From Methanoculleus frigidifontis (lineage in GTDB: Archaea; Halobacteriota; Methanomicrobia; Methanomicrobiales; Methanoculleaceae), in assembly GCF_030464345.1 (NCBI RefSeq), contig NZ_VCYH01000006.1, forward strand, positions 62,001 to 126,000: a stretch of 64,000 nucleotides of DNA, given 5' to 3'. Below, piece after piece: positions 16,581 to 25,430 of this stretch. How positions within the stretch are numbered: position 1 is the stretch's first letter; the number at the start of each line of letters is the position of its first letter. The notes under the pieces are model-generated. The model saw only the letters and a list, made by a program, of their open reading frames with translations, was not told the DNA's origin and made no database searches. A program made the position numbers and the translations under genes.

Positions 16581-17921
16581 ATGAAGGTGACAGATCTGCC
16601 GCCCCCTCCCTCCCTGCAGGAGTACCGAACGATCGTCGGTGACGAGAAGATAGCGGCACTGGAAGAACTCACGGACCGGCTAAGCGGCGTTGCATTTCAG
16701 GAGATCAACTCGACACGCTCGGGAGGCGGAGTGGCCGAGATATTAAACTCGTATATTCCTTTCCTGACCGCTCTCGGCCTGAAGACGACGTGGAGCGTGA
16801 TGGAGGCGGAACCTGCGTTCTTTGAGGTGACAAAGACTCTCCACAACTTCCTCCAGGGCAAGGACGGTTTCTCACCGTCCATGATCGAGACCTACTGGGA
16901 GACGCTCCGCAAGAATGACGGTCTGATCGACGAGGAGTCCGACGTGGTCACCGTCCACGACCCCCAGCCTCTCGGCCTCATTGAGTTCCTGGCACGTGAC
17001 GAACTCATGCGCAAACGACTGATCTGGCGATGCCACGTGCAGCTTGAAACGCTCTCGGTCGACTCGGTCAGTGAGATCGGTCGGCTCATCCGGAAACTGG
17101 TGGAGCAATACCATGCCAGCATCTTCTCAAGCTTCCAGTATCTCCCACTCTGGCACGTGCCCAGCTTCATCGTCCCTCCCTTCATCGACCCCCTCTCTGA
17201 GAAGAACCGGGACCTTTCAGAGACGGAGATCACGGCGACGCTGGAGAAGTACGGTGTCGATCCGGACAGGCCGCTGATCACCCAGGTCTCGCGCTACGAC
17301 ATCTTCAAAGACCCCGTTGGTGTGATCCAGGCATTCAAGCATGTCCGGGAACGGGAGTCGTGCAGGAAGAAGGGCTGTCAGCTCCTCCTGGTCGGCGGGA
17401 GGGCGTGCGACGACCCCGAGTGCTTCCTTGTCCTGCGGAACGTCCGGCAGGCGGCGGAGGAGCATCCCGATATCCATATTCTCGATCTGCCGCCGGACAG
17501 CCCCCGCGAGATCAACGCCCTGCAGCGGGCGTCGCAGATCATCGTGCAGAAATCGATAAAAGAGGGTTTCGGCCTCACGGTCTCGGAGGGTCTCTGGAAG
17601 GGCAAACCCGTCGTCGCCGGGGACGTTGGCGGGATCCCGCTTCAGGTTAAGGACGGGTGGAATGGCTATCTCGTCTCGACCGTCCAGGAGACCGCAGACC
17701 GCATCATCTACCTCCTCAAAAATCCCGATCTGGCCGAGACGATGGGAAGCCGGGGGAGAGAGTTTGTGCGGGAGAACTTCCTTCTGACGCGCGGTGTCCT
17801 CGATCACCTCACGGTTGCCGATCAGCTGGTCAACGGAAAGATAACCGCCCGTGGCAGCGTCATCTGCTATCACCCGAGGGTCATGACCTCCGATACGGTG
17901 AACGGTGCGGAGTATCTCTGA
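16581..17921 (+). CDS. GT4 glycosyltransferase, trehalose synthase (TreT)-like
   Basis: The protein of about 446 residues resembles TreT, which makes trehalose from NDP-glucose and glucose. It has the TreT-type N-terminus (LPPPPSLQEYRTIVGDEKI, FQEINSTRSGGGVAEIL), VHDPQPLGLIEF and WRCHVQLETL. The C-terminal Rossmann half has QVSRYDIFKDPVGVIQAFK, VGGRACDDPE, the donor-binding loop SIKEGFGLTVSEGLWKGKPV and GGIPLQVKDGWNGYLV. The EGFGLTVSE segment carries the ExxxxxxxE motif of GT-B transferases. I start at ATG 16581; in-frame codons from 16500 encode a Cys/Trp-rich, non-homologous stretch. Trehalose as compatible solute would suit osmotic adaptation; this is family inference. Monocistronic. Confidence 0.85.
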   Translation: MKVTDLPPPPSLQEYRTIVGDEKIAALEELTDRLSGVAFQEINSTRSGGGVAEILNSYIPFLTALGLKTTWSVMEAEPAFFEVTKTLHNFLQGKDGFSPSMIETYWETLRKNDGLIDEESDVVTVHDPQPLGLIEFLARDELMRKRLIWRCHVQLETLSVDSVSEIGRLIRKLVEQYHASIFSSFQYLPLWHVPSFIVPPFIDPLSEKNRDLSETEITATLEKYGVDPDRPLITQVSRYDIFKDPVGVIQAFKHVRERESCRKKGCQLLLVGGRACDDPECFLVLRNVRQAAEEHPDIHILDLPPDSPREINALQRASQIIVQKSIKEGFGLTVSEGLWKGKPVVAGDVGGIPLQVKDGWNGYLVSTVQETADRIIYLLKNPDLAETMGSRGREFVRENFLLTRGVLDHLTVADQLVNGKITARGSVICYHPRVMTSDTVNGAEYL

Positions 17922-18047
17922 CGCTCCCGTGCACCCGTGGCCGGCACCACGCCCTCCGGCTGTGTGGAGCCCGGAGACGGAACCGGGGCAGAGGGGCGAT
18001 GCCCGAGGACGGGCGGGGAGATCCGGCAGCGCTAAATCTTCATCCGG

Positions 18048-19259
18048 TCAGCGTACAGAGCCGCTCCCCGCAGACCTTATCTGACCCGACGGTTCCTGAT
18101 ACAGTTCATTTCGGCGGAGGAATTCCCGGATCTCCCGGGAGTCGACCCACCCCTGATCGAGCTGCCTGACGATCTCGTTAATTCTCTGCACCTGCCTGGC
18201 AATCTTCCCGGACGCTGGCTCGTCGTCGAGCAGATCCGCCAGGCCCTGTATCACCTGGAGCGGGTGGCGGACATGGTCGCCGAGTATTGCAAACTGCTCG
18301 ATGTTCTTTTCAATCTGATCGTAAGCCCGCTGTTTCTGCTCTTCAATCCGTGCCTGCCGGGTGATATCCTGTACCTGGACGAGGTATCCTTTGATGAACC
18401 CGGTCTCTGCCGGGATGACCGGGCTGATCATGAGATTGAGATACACCGTGGCGGGCCGCGGATTAACGCCGCCGGAGCGGTGCGGCCCGGTGTCATAGGG
18501 GACGGTTGCGTGGAGCATCTCCCCGGAGCGGAGCCTGTCGAACTCCGGTTCCAGACAGGCAAACGCCCGGAAGATGTTGAAGTCCTCACTACCCCGCCTT
18601 TGTTTCAGCGCAAGTATGGAGGTGAATGCCGGGTTTACGTCGAGCAGGCGCCCACGCGCGGTGCAGTAGGCGATACCGATGGGAGAAGTCTCGAATATGC
18701 GCTTGAAACGGTTTTCACTTGTTTTGAGCCGCTTTTCCGTGTTTTTTTGACCGGTGATGTCGTGCAGAATGCAGAGGGCGGCTTTGATCTCTTCGTTCCG
18801 GCCGTGAAGCGGCCGTGCGGTGTATTCGCTGCAGCGCGCCTCGCCACCGTCCGTGTACTCCATCTCGCCGGCTGCTGTCTCTCCGGTTGTAAAGACCTGT
18901 TGCATCTTCTCCGTGAGAGGCTCCGGAAGCCGGGGGGCGAGTTCTGCCTGACGGTTGCTGTAGACGCAGTGCAGGTCGCGGTCAACGATAAGGATCTCTT
19001 CGGGAAGGGTTCGGAGGAGGCACGAGCATTGCTGCAGCCGAAAGAGCATCTCCGGGAACGCGTCTTCCATGCCCTCATCCGCCGTGGCGATCCTGCAGGG
19101 TGCATCGTGCTGCATCGCATCAACTTCTTCAGCAAGCGTCTTTGCGGCATCGAACAGACGCTCTCTGCTTTCGGAGGGGAGTTTTGCCGCACACTCGATG
19201 ATCGCCGCCAGGGATGCGTGCATTCTGCGCCTCTGGAGCTCGCGTGGTGTCTCTTTCAT
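18048..19259 (-). CDS. PAS-domain signalling protein with DHp-like tail, no ATPase domain
   Basis: About 403 residues. A helical N-terminus is followed by two PAS-like segments (about 85-175 and 180-320, TSENRFKRIFETSPIGIAYC and a PAC-like LVQVQDITRQARIEEQKQR) and a final dimerisation-like helix pair: FAILGDHVRHPLQVIQGLADLL then VQRINEIVRQLDQGWVDSREIREFLRR. The His in DHVRHPL sits where histidine kinases have the phospho-acceptor, but the gene ends about 60 residues later without any HATPase domain. ATG 19259 follows AGGAATGACAGC; residues further upstream look untranslated. It may be a phospho-accepting or dimerising partner of other kinases. Divergent from the kinase at 19718. Confidence 0.8.
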   Translation of the reverse strand: MKETPRELQRRRMHASLAAIIECAAKLPSESRERLFDAAKTLAEEVDAMQHDAPCRIATADEGMEDAFPEMLFRLQQCSCLLRTLPEEILIVDRDLHCVYSNRQAELAPRLPEPLTEKMQQVFTTGETAAGEMEYTDGGEARCSEYTARPLHGRNEEIKAALCILHDITGQKNTEKRLKTSENRFKRIFETSPIGIAYCTARGRLLDVNPAFTSILALKQRRGSEDFNIFRAFACLEPEFDRLRSGEMLHATVPYDTGPHRSGGVNPRPATVYLNLMISPVIPAETGFIKGYLVQVQDITRQARIEEQKQRAYDQIEKNIEQFAILGDHVRHPLQVIQGLADLLDDEPASGKIARQVQRINEIVRQLDQGWVDSREIREFLRRNELYQEPSGQIRSAGSGSVR

Positions 19260-19717
19260 GCTGTCATTCCTGTTCTCCGGGTGTGGCGGTGGGAGGTTCT
19301 GCCCGTACGTTGCAGGGTTCCCGGATAGGAGTATTCCGATCCTCTCTGCGCCAACGATCTCTGCGGTGTCTAAAGGTGCAGGTACGGTATACAGCCGCAC
19401 AATAATATATTTTGTATTTTATACTGCAGCGGCGATTGTTTTTATGGCTCTGTTTTCATGCGCGGTACCGGAATTCCTGGGATATGAGCGTCTGCTGTCG
19501 GCACGTTTGGGACGGCAGGACTCCGGGAATGCATCCCCGGAGTGGTGGAGATCCGCTTTCTTTTTCGGCAACAGGGATCGCTCCTTAACCGAGATTTTCA
19601 CGCTAAAAAGGCATTTTTCTTGCTAAAATTGATTATTGCACTGAAGTATTATGTTTCCATTATGGAAAGGTATATACCTGGTTTTGTGCAACCAATCTCT
19701 GGAAAGGTGTTTGCCGG
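19260..19717. other. Divergent promoter region between two PAS genes
   Basis: A 458-base gap with two AT-rich zones, around 19398-19440 (CAATAATATATTTTGTATTTTATAC) and 19600-19680 (including TATTATG and GGTATATACC). These probably hold the promoters of the divergent PAS genes. The palindrome-like GGTATATACC lies about 45 nt upstream of GTG 19718. No credible gene was found. Confidence 0.4.
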
Positions 19718-22348
19718 GTGCTGCACTACAGGAAAGATGCCTTCATCCTCTACAGTGTTCTGGGACTGATCATATTCACCATCCTGATCGCAGAGCTCGG
19801 CATGTTTTTTCTTTCTGGCGGGATGTACCTCTTTCTTGCGCACCTGTTCTATTTTCCGGTGATATTTGCGGCGTTTCAGTACCCGCAGCGCGGTATCCTT
19901 CTTTCCGCGTCCTGTGCGGTGGCGTATCTTGCTCTTGTGTACGGTCTTGCGCTCCCTGATACGCAGGTGCTCATCGCTGCTACGATGCAGTTTTATGTCT
20001 TCGTCAGTCTCGGCGTCGGCATATCGGTTATATCCGGAAACCTGAAAGTGCAGGAGATGATGTACCGGAACGTCTTCGATCACGCGGGGAGCGCCATCTG
20101 TCTTATCGATGAGAGGACCGGCGCGGTCATTGAGGCAAACCGTGAATGCACCTGGATGGGTGCCGGAGCGGCGCCATGGGATGCCAGATCCCTCGACGAG
20201 ATTCTGCCGAACACGGAGGAACGCCAGGCGCTTCTGGATCGCCTGCGGCGGGGAGAGGACGTCTCCGGTTACGAAGCGCGCTGCACGTTTCCCGACCAGA
20301 CGGAGAGGAATCTTGTGATCTCGGCGAACCTTCTCCCGAACAATGTCATCATCATGACGCTGGAGGATATCACCGAGCGGAAACAGGACGAAGCTTCCCT
20401 GCGGGAAAGTGAACGGCACTTCCGGGAACTTGCCGACCTTCTGCCGCAGCCGGTCTTCGAGATCGGTGGAGACGGGTGCTTTACGTTTGCGAACCGGAGC
20501 GCGTTTGCGGCGTTCGGCTACTCCCCCGAGGATCTGCACCGGGGCGTGCACGTCCTGCAGACGGTCGTTCCGGGTGACCGCGAGCGGGCGAAGGAGGGTA
20601 TCGCGCGCCTGATGCGGGAGGAGCGTCCCTACTCTGCGGAGTATACCGCTCTTCGGAAAGACGGGAGCACGTTTCCGGTGCTGATCGCGTCCAGTTGCGT
20701 CCGGCGCGACGGCCGGGCGCAGGGAATACTGGGTACGATAACCGACATATCGGAGCGGAAGCGGATCGAGGTGCTCGATCAAAAGCATATGCAGAACCTC
20801 GAATTTTTGTCGAGGACGGCGACCGAGTTCGTGGAGATGACGCCGACGATCGATATCTACGGCTACATCAGCGACCGCCTGCTGGAATTCGTGCCGGGTT
20901 CGTCGAACGTCATCGCCTCGATCGACGATGCCAGTCGGATTCTGGAAGTACGTGCAATCGCAGGTTCGCCGGGGTTCCGGCACGCCATGGAGGAGCTCCG
21001 TGATCTGCGGGAGGACGGGCTGGGCTTCGCCGTCCCTTCCTGGGCGATCGAGGCCATGCGTACCGGCGAGCTCTCGGAGATCCCCGGCGGCCTGCAGGAA
21101 TGCACCTTCGGGCAGGTCTCGCCCGAGGTCTGCAGGTGCCTTGAGGAGGCGACCGGCGGAGGCCCGATCTATGGCGTCGGCTTCACCTGGAACGGGCGGC
21201 TCTATGCCGACGCGGTGATCTATCTTCCGGAGGGGCACGACCTTGACGACCCTGCCGTCCTTACGGCATTCATCCACCAGGCTTCCATCGCACTGCAGCG
21301 CAGGAGTGTGGAAGTGGAGCTGCGCGACCGCGAGGAGCAGTATCGCACGCTCTTTGATAATTCGTCCGATGGGGTGCTTCTGCTGACCGACGCCATCGTC
21401 GACTGCAACGGCCGGGTTCTGGAGCTGCTGGGGTATACCCGGGAGGAGCTGCTCGGGAAGACTTTTGCAGAGATATCCCCTGAGGTGCAGCCCGACGGCA
21501 GAAGATCTGTGGAACGTGCGCAGGAGCTGGTATTTGAGGCACGTGCCGGTTCCCCGCAGCATGTCTTCTGGCAGCACCGACGGAGTGACGGCACCCTCAT
21601 TGATACGGAGGTTTCCCTGAAAGCCCTGTCACTGCACGGGCAGACCGTCCTGCTGGCCGCGATGCACGACGTCACCGATCGCCTGAGAGCCGAGAAAGCG
21701 ATCCAGCAGGCCAATACCAAGCTCCAGCTCCTCTCGAGTATCACCCGGCACGACATCCTCAATCAGATCACCGGCATCGTCGGGTATATGGAGCTCCTGG
21801 GGGAGTCGCTTCCTGCCGGTGCCGAGGCGCAGGACTACTACCGTCGCATCATGGAACTGACCCGTACGATTCAGCGCCAGATCACCTTCACCCGGGATTA
21901 CGAGGACATGGGGGTGAAGGCGCCGTTATGGCAGCGGATCGAGGCCGTTGTGTCTGCGGCCACGGAATCCCTCAATCCTGCCGGTGTTGCCGTGGCAATC
22001 GATACCGGCTCTGCAGAGATATTTGCCGATTCAATGCTGGAGAAGGCATTCTTTAATCTCATCGAGAACTCGGTGCGGCACGGCGGGCATGCGACAGAGA
22101 TCCGTGTCACCTTCACTGTCAGGGATGGAAAGGGCATACTCCGGATCAGCGACAACGGCGCAGGGATCCCTGTGGCGGCGAAAGAACGGATATTCCAGCG
22201 GGGATACGGGAAGAACACGGGGTACGGGCTCTTCCTGGTGCGGGAGATCCTCTCCATCACCGGAATGACTATCCGGGAGGCCGGTGCGGAGGGAGACGGT
22301 GCCTGCTTCGAGATCGTCGTTCCGGAGGGAGTCTGGCGGTACGCCTGA
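19718..22348 (+). CDS. Membrane PAS/GAF sensor histidine kinase
   Basis: An 876-residue kinase. Four hydrophobic segments lie at about 8-32, 38-54, 60-80 and 84-106, then PAS at 115-220, PAS at 232-345, a GAF-like domain at about 355-530, and PAS at 540-655. The kinase core has His678 in TRHDILNQITGIVGYMELL, Asn784 in FFNLIENSVRHGG, DNGAGIP (812-818) and GYGKNTGYGLFLVREIL. The TRHDILNQ form of the H box is common in archaeal kinases and shared with the kinase at 53289. The start is GTG 19718 with GGAAAGGTG upstream. No response regulator is adjacent. Ligand unknown. Confidence 0.88.
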   Translation: MLHYRKDAFILYSVLGLIIFTILIAELGMFFLSGGMYLFLAHLFYFPVIFAAFQYPQRGILLSASCAVAYLALVYGLALPDTQVLIAATMQFYVFVSLGVGISVISGNLKVQEMMYRNVFDHAGSAICLIDERTGAVIEANRECTWMGAGAAPWDARSLDEILPNTEERQALLDRLRRGEDVSGYEARCTFPDQTERNLVISANLLPNNVIIMTLEDITERKQDEASLRESERHFRELADLLPQPVFEIGGDGCFTFANRSAFAAFGYSPEDLHRGVHVLQTVVPGDRERAKEGIARLMREERPYSAEYTALRKDGSTFPVLIASSCVRRDGRAQGILGTITDISERKRIEVLDQKHMQNLEFLSRTATEFVEMTPTIDIYGYISDRLLEFVPGSSNVIASIDDASRILEVRAIAGSPGFRHAMEELRDLREDGLGFAVPSWAIEAMRTGELSEIPGGLQECTFGQVSPEVCRCLEEATGGGPIYGVGFTWNGRLYADAVIYLPEGHDLDDPAVLTAFIHQASIALQRRSVEVELRDREEQYRTLFDNSSDGVLLLTDAIVDCNGRVLELLGYTREELLGKTFAEISPEVQPDGRRSVERAQELVFEARAGSPQHVFWQHRRSDGTLIDTEVSLKALSLHGQTVLLAAMHDVTDRLRAEKAIQQANTKLQLLSSITRHDILNQITGIVGYMELLGESLPAGAEAQDYYRRIMELTRTIQRQITFTRDYEDMGVKAPLWQRIEAVVSAATESLNPAGVAVAIDTGSAEIFADSMLEKAFFNLIENSVRHGGHATEIRVTFTVRDGKGILRISDNGAGIPVAAKERIFQRGYGKNTGYGLFLVREILSITGMTIREAGAEGDGACFEIVVPEGVWRYA

Positions 22349-22438
22349 CCGCCGTCCACTCCGCTCTGCTTTTGCTGTGGGATGCTGTTCCACAACCTTG
22401 ATGAGGCTTTGGGGAGCCATAGATGACGAGGAATTCAT

Positions 22439-22909
22439 ATGAAGAATGTTGCAGTTGTGGATGTCCTTCCACAGCAGGTCATCGGCATTCGCCGCCGCGG
22501 ACGGTATGAAGAGATCGCTCCGATGATCATGGAACTTGCAGAGTTTGCAACGCGCCGGGACATCGAGATCACGGCTCCCCCGGCGTTTCTCTGCCACGAA
22601 GAATCTCCGGAGGCGGCCATGCAGGCTGCAGAGGCCGGGAACGCAGACCTTGAAGTAGTCTTCCCCGTCGCCGGCGCCGTCGAGGGCGATGGTGAGATCC
22701 GGGTCTACGAGCTGCCGGGCGGCACGATGGCGCGGATCATCCATATGGGGCCGTACCGTGACTGTGGAGAGGCGTACGAAGAGCTCTTTGCCTGGCTTGC
22801 GGCGAACAAAAAAGACATAATCGCCCCCCTGCGCGAGGTCTATGTCAACGACCCCTGCGAAACGCCGGAGGACGATCTCGTTACCTGGATCTACGCGCCG
22901 ATTGCGTGA
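22439..22909 (+). CDS. GyrI-like small-molecule-binding protein
   Basis: The 156-residue stand-alone GyrI-like (SOUL/AraC effector-binding) domain begins VAVVDVLPQQVIGIRRRGRYEEI. The middle has NADLEVVFPVAGAVEGDGEIRVYELPGGTMARIIHMGPY and the end LREVYVNDPCETPEDDLVTWIYAPI. These give the typical duplicated beta-alpha-beta architecture with a conserved acidic residue in the final EDDLVTWIY segment. There is no DNA-binding domain. Family members bind drugs or cofactors or hydrolyse small electrophiles; its ligand is unknown. GAGGA lies 7 nt before ATG 22439. Confidence 0.85.
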   Translation: MKNVAVVDVLPQQVIGIRRRGRYEEIAPMIMELAEFATRRDIEITAPPAFLCHEESPEAAMQAAEAGNADLEVVFPVAGAVEGDGEIRVYELPGGTMARIIHMGPYRDCGEAYEELFAWLAANKKDIIAPLREVYVNDPCETPEDDLVTWIYAPIA

Positions 22910-23012
22910 GTCGGTGCGGCATCCCCCTCCCCAAAGCTCCCCTGGAGATATCCCTCACGTAGTGTAATCTTTTTCGTCATTCGGGAACATACATGATTCG
23001 GAAAAGAGTGCT

Positions 23013-24107
23013 ATGAACAGAGATGCCGCACGATTCACTTCATCGCATCCGTTCACGCTCGAGGGTCTCGGGTGGAATGGGTCATTCGCTTCTGCGTTTG
23101 AACGCTATCGGGGCTCGTATATCCCGGGAAGGGTGTCAAGCCGGCATCGCACTGTCTTTGACGTTATAACCGATTCCGGATTTATTCAGGCCGGTATTTC
23201 CGGAGCGCTTCACCGTGCCGGTCGGATGCCGGCAGTAGGTGATTTTGTCGTACTGCTCGAAAAGCCTGATGCGGGAGTCTCTCTGATCGTGGATATCCTT
23301 CCGCGGAAGACTGTCTTTACCCGCGGTGTCCCCGGCAAAGACGGGGAAGACCAGGTGCTGGCTGCAAACATCGACACCGTCTTTATCGTGACTGCGGCCG
23401 GCCCCGACCTGAACTGCCACAGGCTCGAGCGATACCTGGCAGTCGTCCATGCGTCCGGTGCAGAGCCGGTCATTCTCATCAGCAAAGCCGACCTTGCCGA
23501 CGATCCCTCGGTGCTCACGTCGGCGGTTGCTCCCGTCGCCGCCGGGGTGCCGGTCATTGCACTCAGCGCCGTGACCGGCTTTGGCCTTTCGGCGCTCGAT
23601 CCGTTTCTCGAACCCGGCAGAACCGTTGCCCTCATCGGGTCATCGGGGGTCGGGAAATCTACGTTGATCAATACCCTGCTGCACCGGGCCGTGCAGGATA
23701 CCGCCCGGGTGCGGGAGTACGATGGGAAAGGGCATCATAAAACCACTGTCCGCCAGATGTTCATCCTCGAGAGCGGTGCGCTGGTCATCGACAATCCGGG
23801 GCTGCGCGAGGTCGGGCTCGGCACCGCCGGTTCTGGGTTGAGCGATACATTCCCGGAAATTCGTGAGCTGGCAGCCGGATGCCGGTTTTCGAATTGCCGG
23901 CATGAGAATGAGCCGGGGTGTGCGGTCCGCGAAGCGGTCGCGGAGGGTCTCCTCTCACAGGATCGCCTTGAGCGGTATATTCTGCTCACAAAAGAGCTTG
24001 CGTTCCAGCAGGAAAAAGCCGAGATCGGGCTCACCCGGCTTGAGCGGAAACGGTGGAAAGGCATCAGCAAAGCGGCACGCGACATTCGCGGTACGAAAGA
24101 TCGATAG
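23013..24107 (+). CDS. rsgA: Circularly permuted GTPase RsgA (YjeQ)
   Basis: A 364-residue RsgA: an OB-fold domain (about 35-115), a circularly permuted GTPase in which G4 (SKAD, 157-160) precedes G1 (GSSGVGKST, 209-217) and G3 (DNPGLRE, 260-266), and a zinc finger with Cys290, Cys295, His297 and Cys303 (CRFSNCRHENEPGC). In bacteria it checks the 30S decoding centre and releases RbfA. RsgA is uncommon in archaea, so bacterial transfer is likely. All catalytic and zinc residues are intact. The C-terminal tail is basic, which fits rRNA binding. Its start has only weak ribosome-site signal. Confidence 0.93.
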   Translation: MNRDAARFTSSHPFTLEGLGWNGSFASAFERYRGSYIPGRVSSRHRTVFDVITDSGFIQAGISGALHRAGRMPAVGDFVVLLEKPDAGVSLIVDILPRKTVFTRGVPGKDGEDQVLAANIDTVFIVTAAGPDLNCHRLERYLAVVHASGAEPVILISKADLADDPSVLTSAVAPVAAGVPVIALSAVTGFGLSALDPFLEPGRTVALIGSSGVGKSTLINTLLHRAVQDTARVREYDGKGHHKTTVRQMFILESGALVIDNPGLREVGLGTAGSGLSDTFPEIRELAAGCRFSNCRHENEPGCAVREAVAEGLLSQDRLERYILLTKELAFQQEKAEIGLTRLERKRWKGISKAARDIRGTKDR

Positions 24108-24250
24108 TGCCTCTCCGGAGGCTCCCGGCGAAAGTTCTCTTCTCATCCAGCACTTCCCGGAGATGAACGTCGTTTATATCCGCTCCGGGCTGGAGGGTTG
24201 TCGGAGACCGAACGAAACTTACGTTACGGATTTAAACCGGAAAACAAGAG

Positions 24251-24324
24251 TGCCTCAGCCCGGATTTGAACCGGGGACAACCAGATCTTCAGTCTGGCGC
24301 TCTCCCGGACTGAGCTACTGAGGC
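24251..24324 (-). tRNA. tRNA-Phe (GAA)
   Basis: The minus strand starts GCCTCAG and ends CTGAGGC with discriminator A, forming a perfect 7-bp acceptor stem. The anticodon arm is CCAGA-CTGAAGA-TCTGG, giving anticodon GAA. The T arm is CCCGG-TTCAAAT-CCGGG. No CCA is encoded and there is no intron. Confidence 0.96.
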
Positions 24325-24350
24325 TTGGAGATCAGTGTTGGTTGTAGAGC

Positions 24351-24361
24351 CTAATAAATGA
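24351..24361 (-). promoter_or_regulatory. TATA box of tRNA-Phe
   Basis: CATTTATTAGG on the minus strand lies about 30 nt upstream of the tRNA 5' end, the usual archaeal spacing. Confidence 0.5.
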
Positions 24362-24461
24362 TGTGATCGGCACTTCCCCACGCCTCTCCGACTCTCGCTA
24401 TTCCGGCATCGACACCCGGAGACGTGGCTGTTTATCTTGTCCCGGGCCGAACCTTATACCG

Positions 24462-25430
24462 ATGGATCGGAGCAGCGGACAGGACGGCAGGGAATCGAAC
24501 CTGATGAAGGCGCTCTCGGAGCGGAGCCAGCACGTCGTTCATCTCACCCACAACGATCTCGACGCCGCCGGCGGGGATGCCATTCACCGGATGGTGCACG
24601 GCGACGTCTTCACGATCTGGGCATCGGTCGGGAAGTTCCCTGCCCTCTTCGATGCTGTCGCCGGTGCGCCCGGCCGCGGCGACCTCTTAAGCATCTCTGA
24701 TCTCGGCTGCTTCAGGGACGTGGGGAAGCGGATCAAAAAAGCCCGGTCGAATGGCTGGCGGATCGAATGGCGGGATCATCACCGCTGGCGTGACGAGGAG
24801 ATCCGGTCGGTCGAAAAGATCGTCAACCTGCTTCACGTCGACACCTCCACCTGCGCCACCGGCATCGTTGCCCGAGACCTCGCACCGGACAGCCCGGTTG
24901 CGGCGGAGGTTGCGCGGGTGGTCTGCGACTACGACCTCTGGAAACACGAAGACCCGCGCTCAAAGGTGCTCGGGCAGGTCGTCATGCGCAAGCAGAGCCG
25001 CGACTACGTCCGCGACTGCCTGGTACGAGGCGTCTTCACCGATGCACGCATCGAAGCGGAGTACGCAGAAATTCTCCGCGAGATGGAGGAGAAGATCGCG
25101 CAGAGCCTCCGACACGCGAAGGTCTATAGAGAGCCCTACCGGATCGTCTTCGCCCCCCTGTATGGCTACCCGAGCGAGACTGCGCATACTATCCGTGACC
25201 GCCTCGATACCGAGATCGAGGTGATCGTCTCCCCAAACGGCCGGTTCTCCATCCGCTCCGTCCCGCCGATCAGCCACCTTATCGCACGCGAATTCGGGGG
25301 CGGCGGCCACCCGCATGCGGCCGGGGGATCGTTCGATTTCTCGCTTCTTGACCGGCTGGCTTTCCGGCTGCTGAAGAAGAACCGCCACTACCGCCGCCTC
25401 GTCGAGGCCGCCGGCACTATCTCAGAATAA
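24462..25430 (+). CDS. DHH/DHHA1 family phosphoesterase
   Basis: A phosphoesterase of about 322 residues with the DHH metal site: THNDLDAAGGDA near the N-terminus, ISDLG in the middle, WRDHHRW and VCDYDLW. The C-terminal DHHA1 domain ends REFGGGGHPHAAGGSF. Members include nano-RNases, cyclic dinucleotide phosphodiesterases and RecJ-like proteins; the compact size suggests an oligonucleotide or pAp-type enzyme, but this is not settled. Start choice is uncertain: ATG 24462 or ATG 24504 (MKALSERSQ); the upstream frame to 24363 looks non-coding. Its 3' end overlaps the convergent gene by 14 bases. Confidence 0.85.
   Translation: MDRSSGQDGRESNLMKALSERSQHVVHLTHNDLDAAGGDAIHRMVHGDVFTIWASVGKFPALFDAVAGAPGRGDLLSISDLGCFRDVGKRIKKARSNGWRIEWRDHHRWRDEEIRSVEKIVNLLHVDTSTCATGIVARDLAPDSPVAAEVARVVCDYDLWKHEDPRSKVLGQVVMRKQSRDYVRDCLVRGVFTDARIEAEYAEILREMEEKIAQSLRHAKVYREPYRIVFAPLYGYPSETAHTIRDRLDTEIEVIVSPNGRFSIRSVPPISHLIAREFGGGGHPHAAGGSFDFSLLDRLAFRLLKKNRHYRRLVEAAGTISE

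Noticed and set aside
19542-19769. Plus-strand frame overlapping the start of the kinase at 19718
   Set aside because: It overlaps the promoter and kinase start in another frame, has no ribosome site and contains no recognisable protein pattern.
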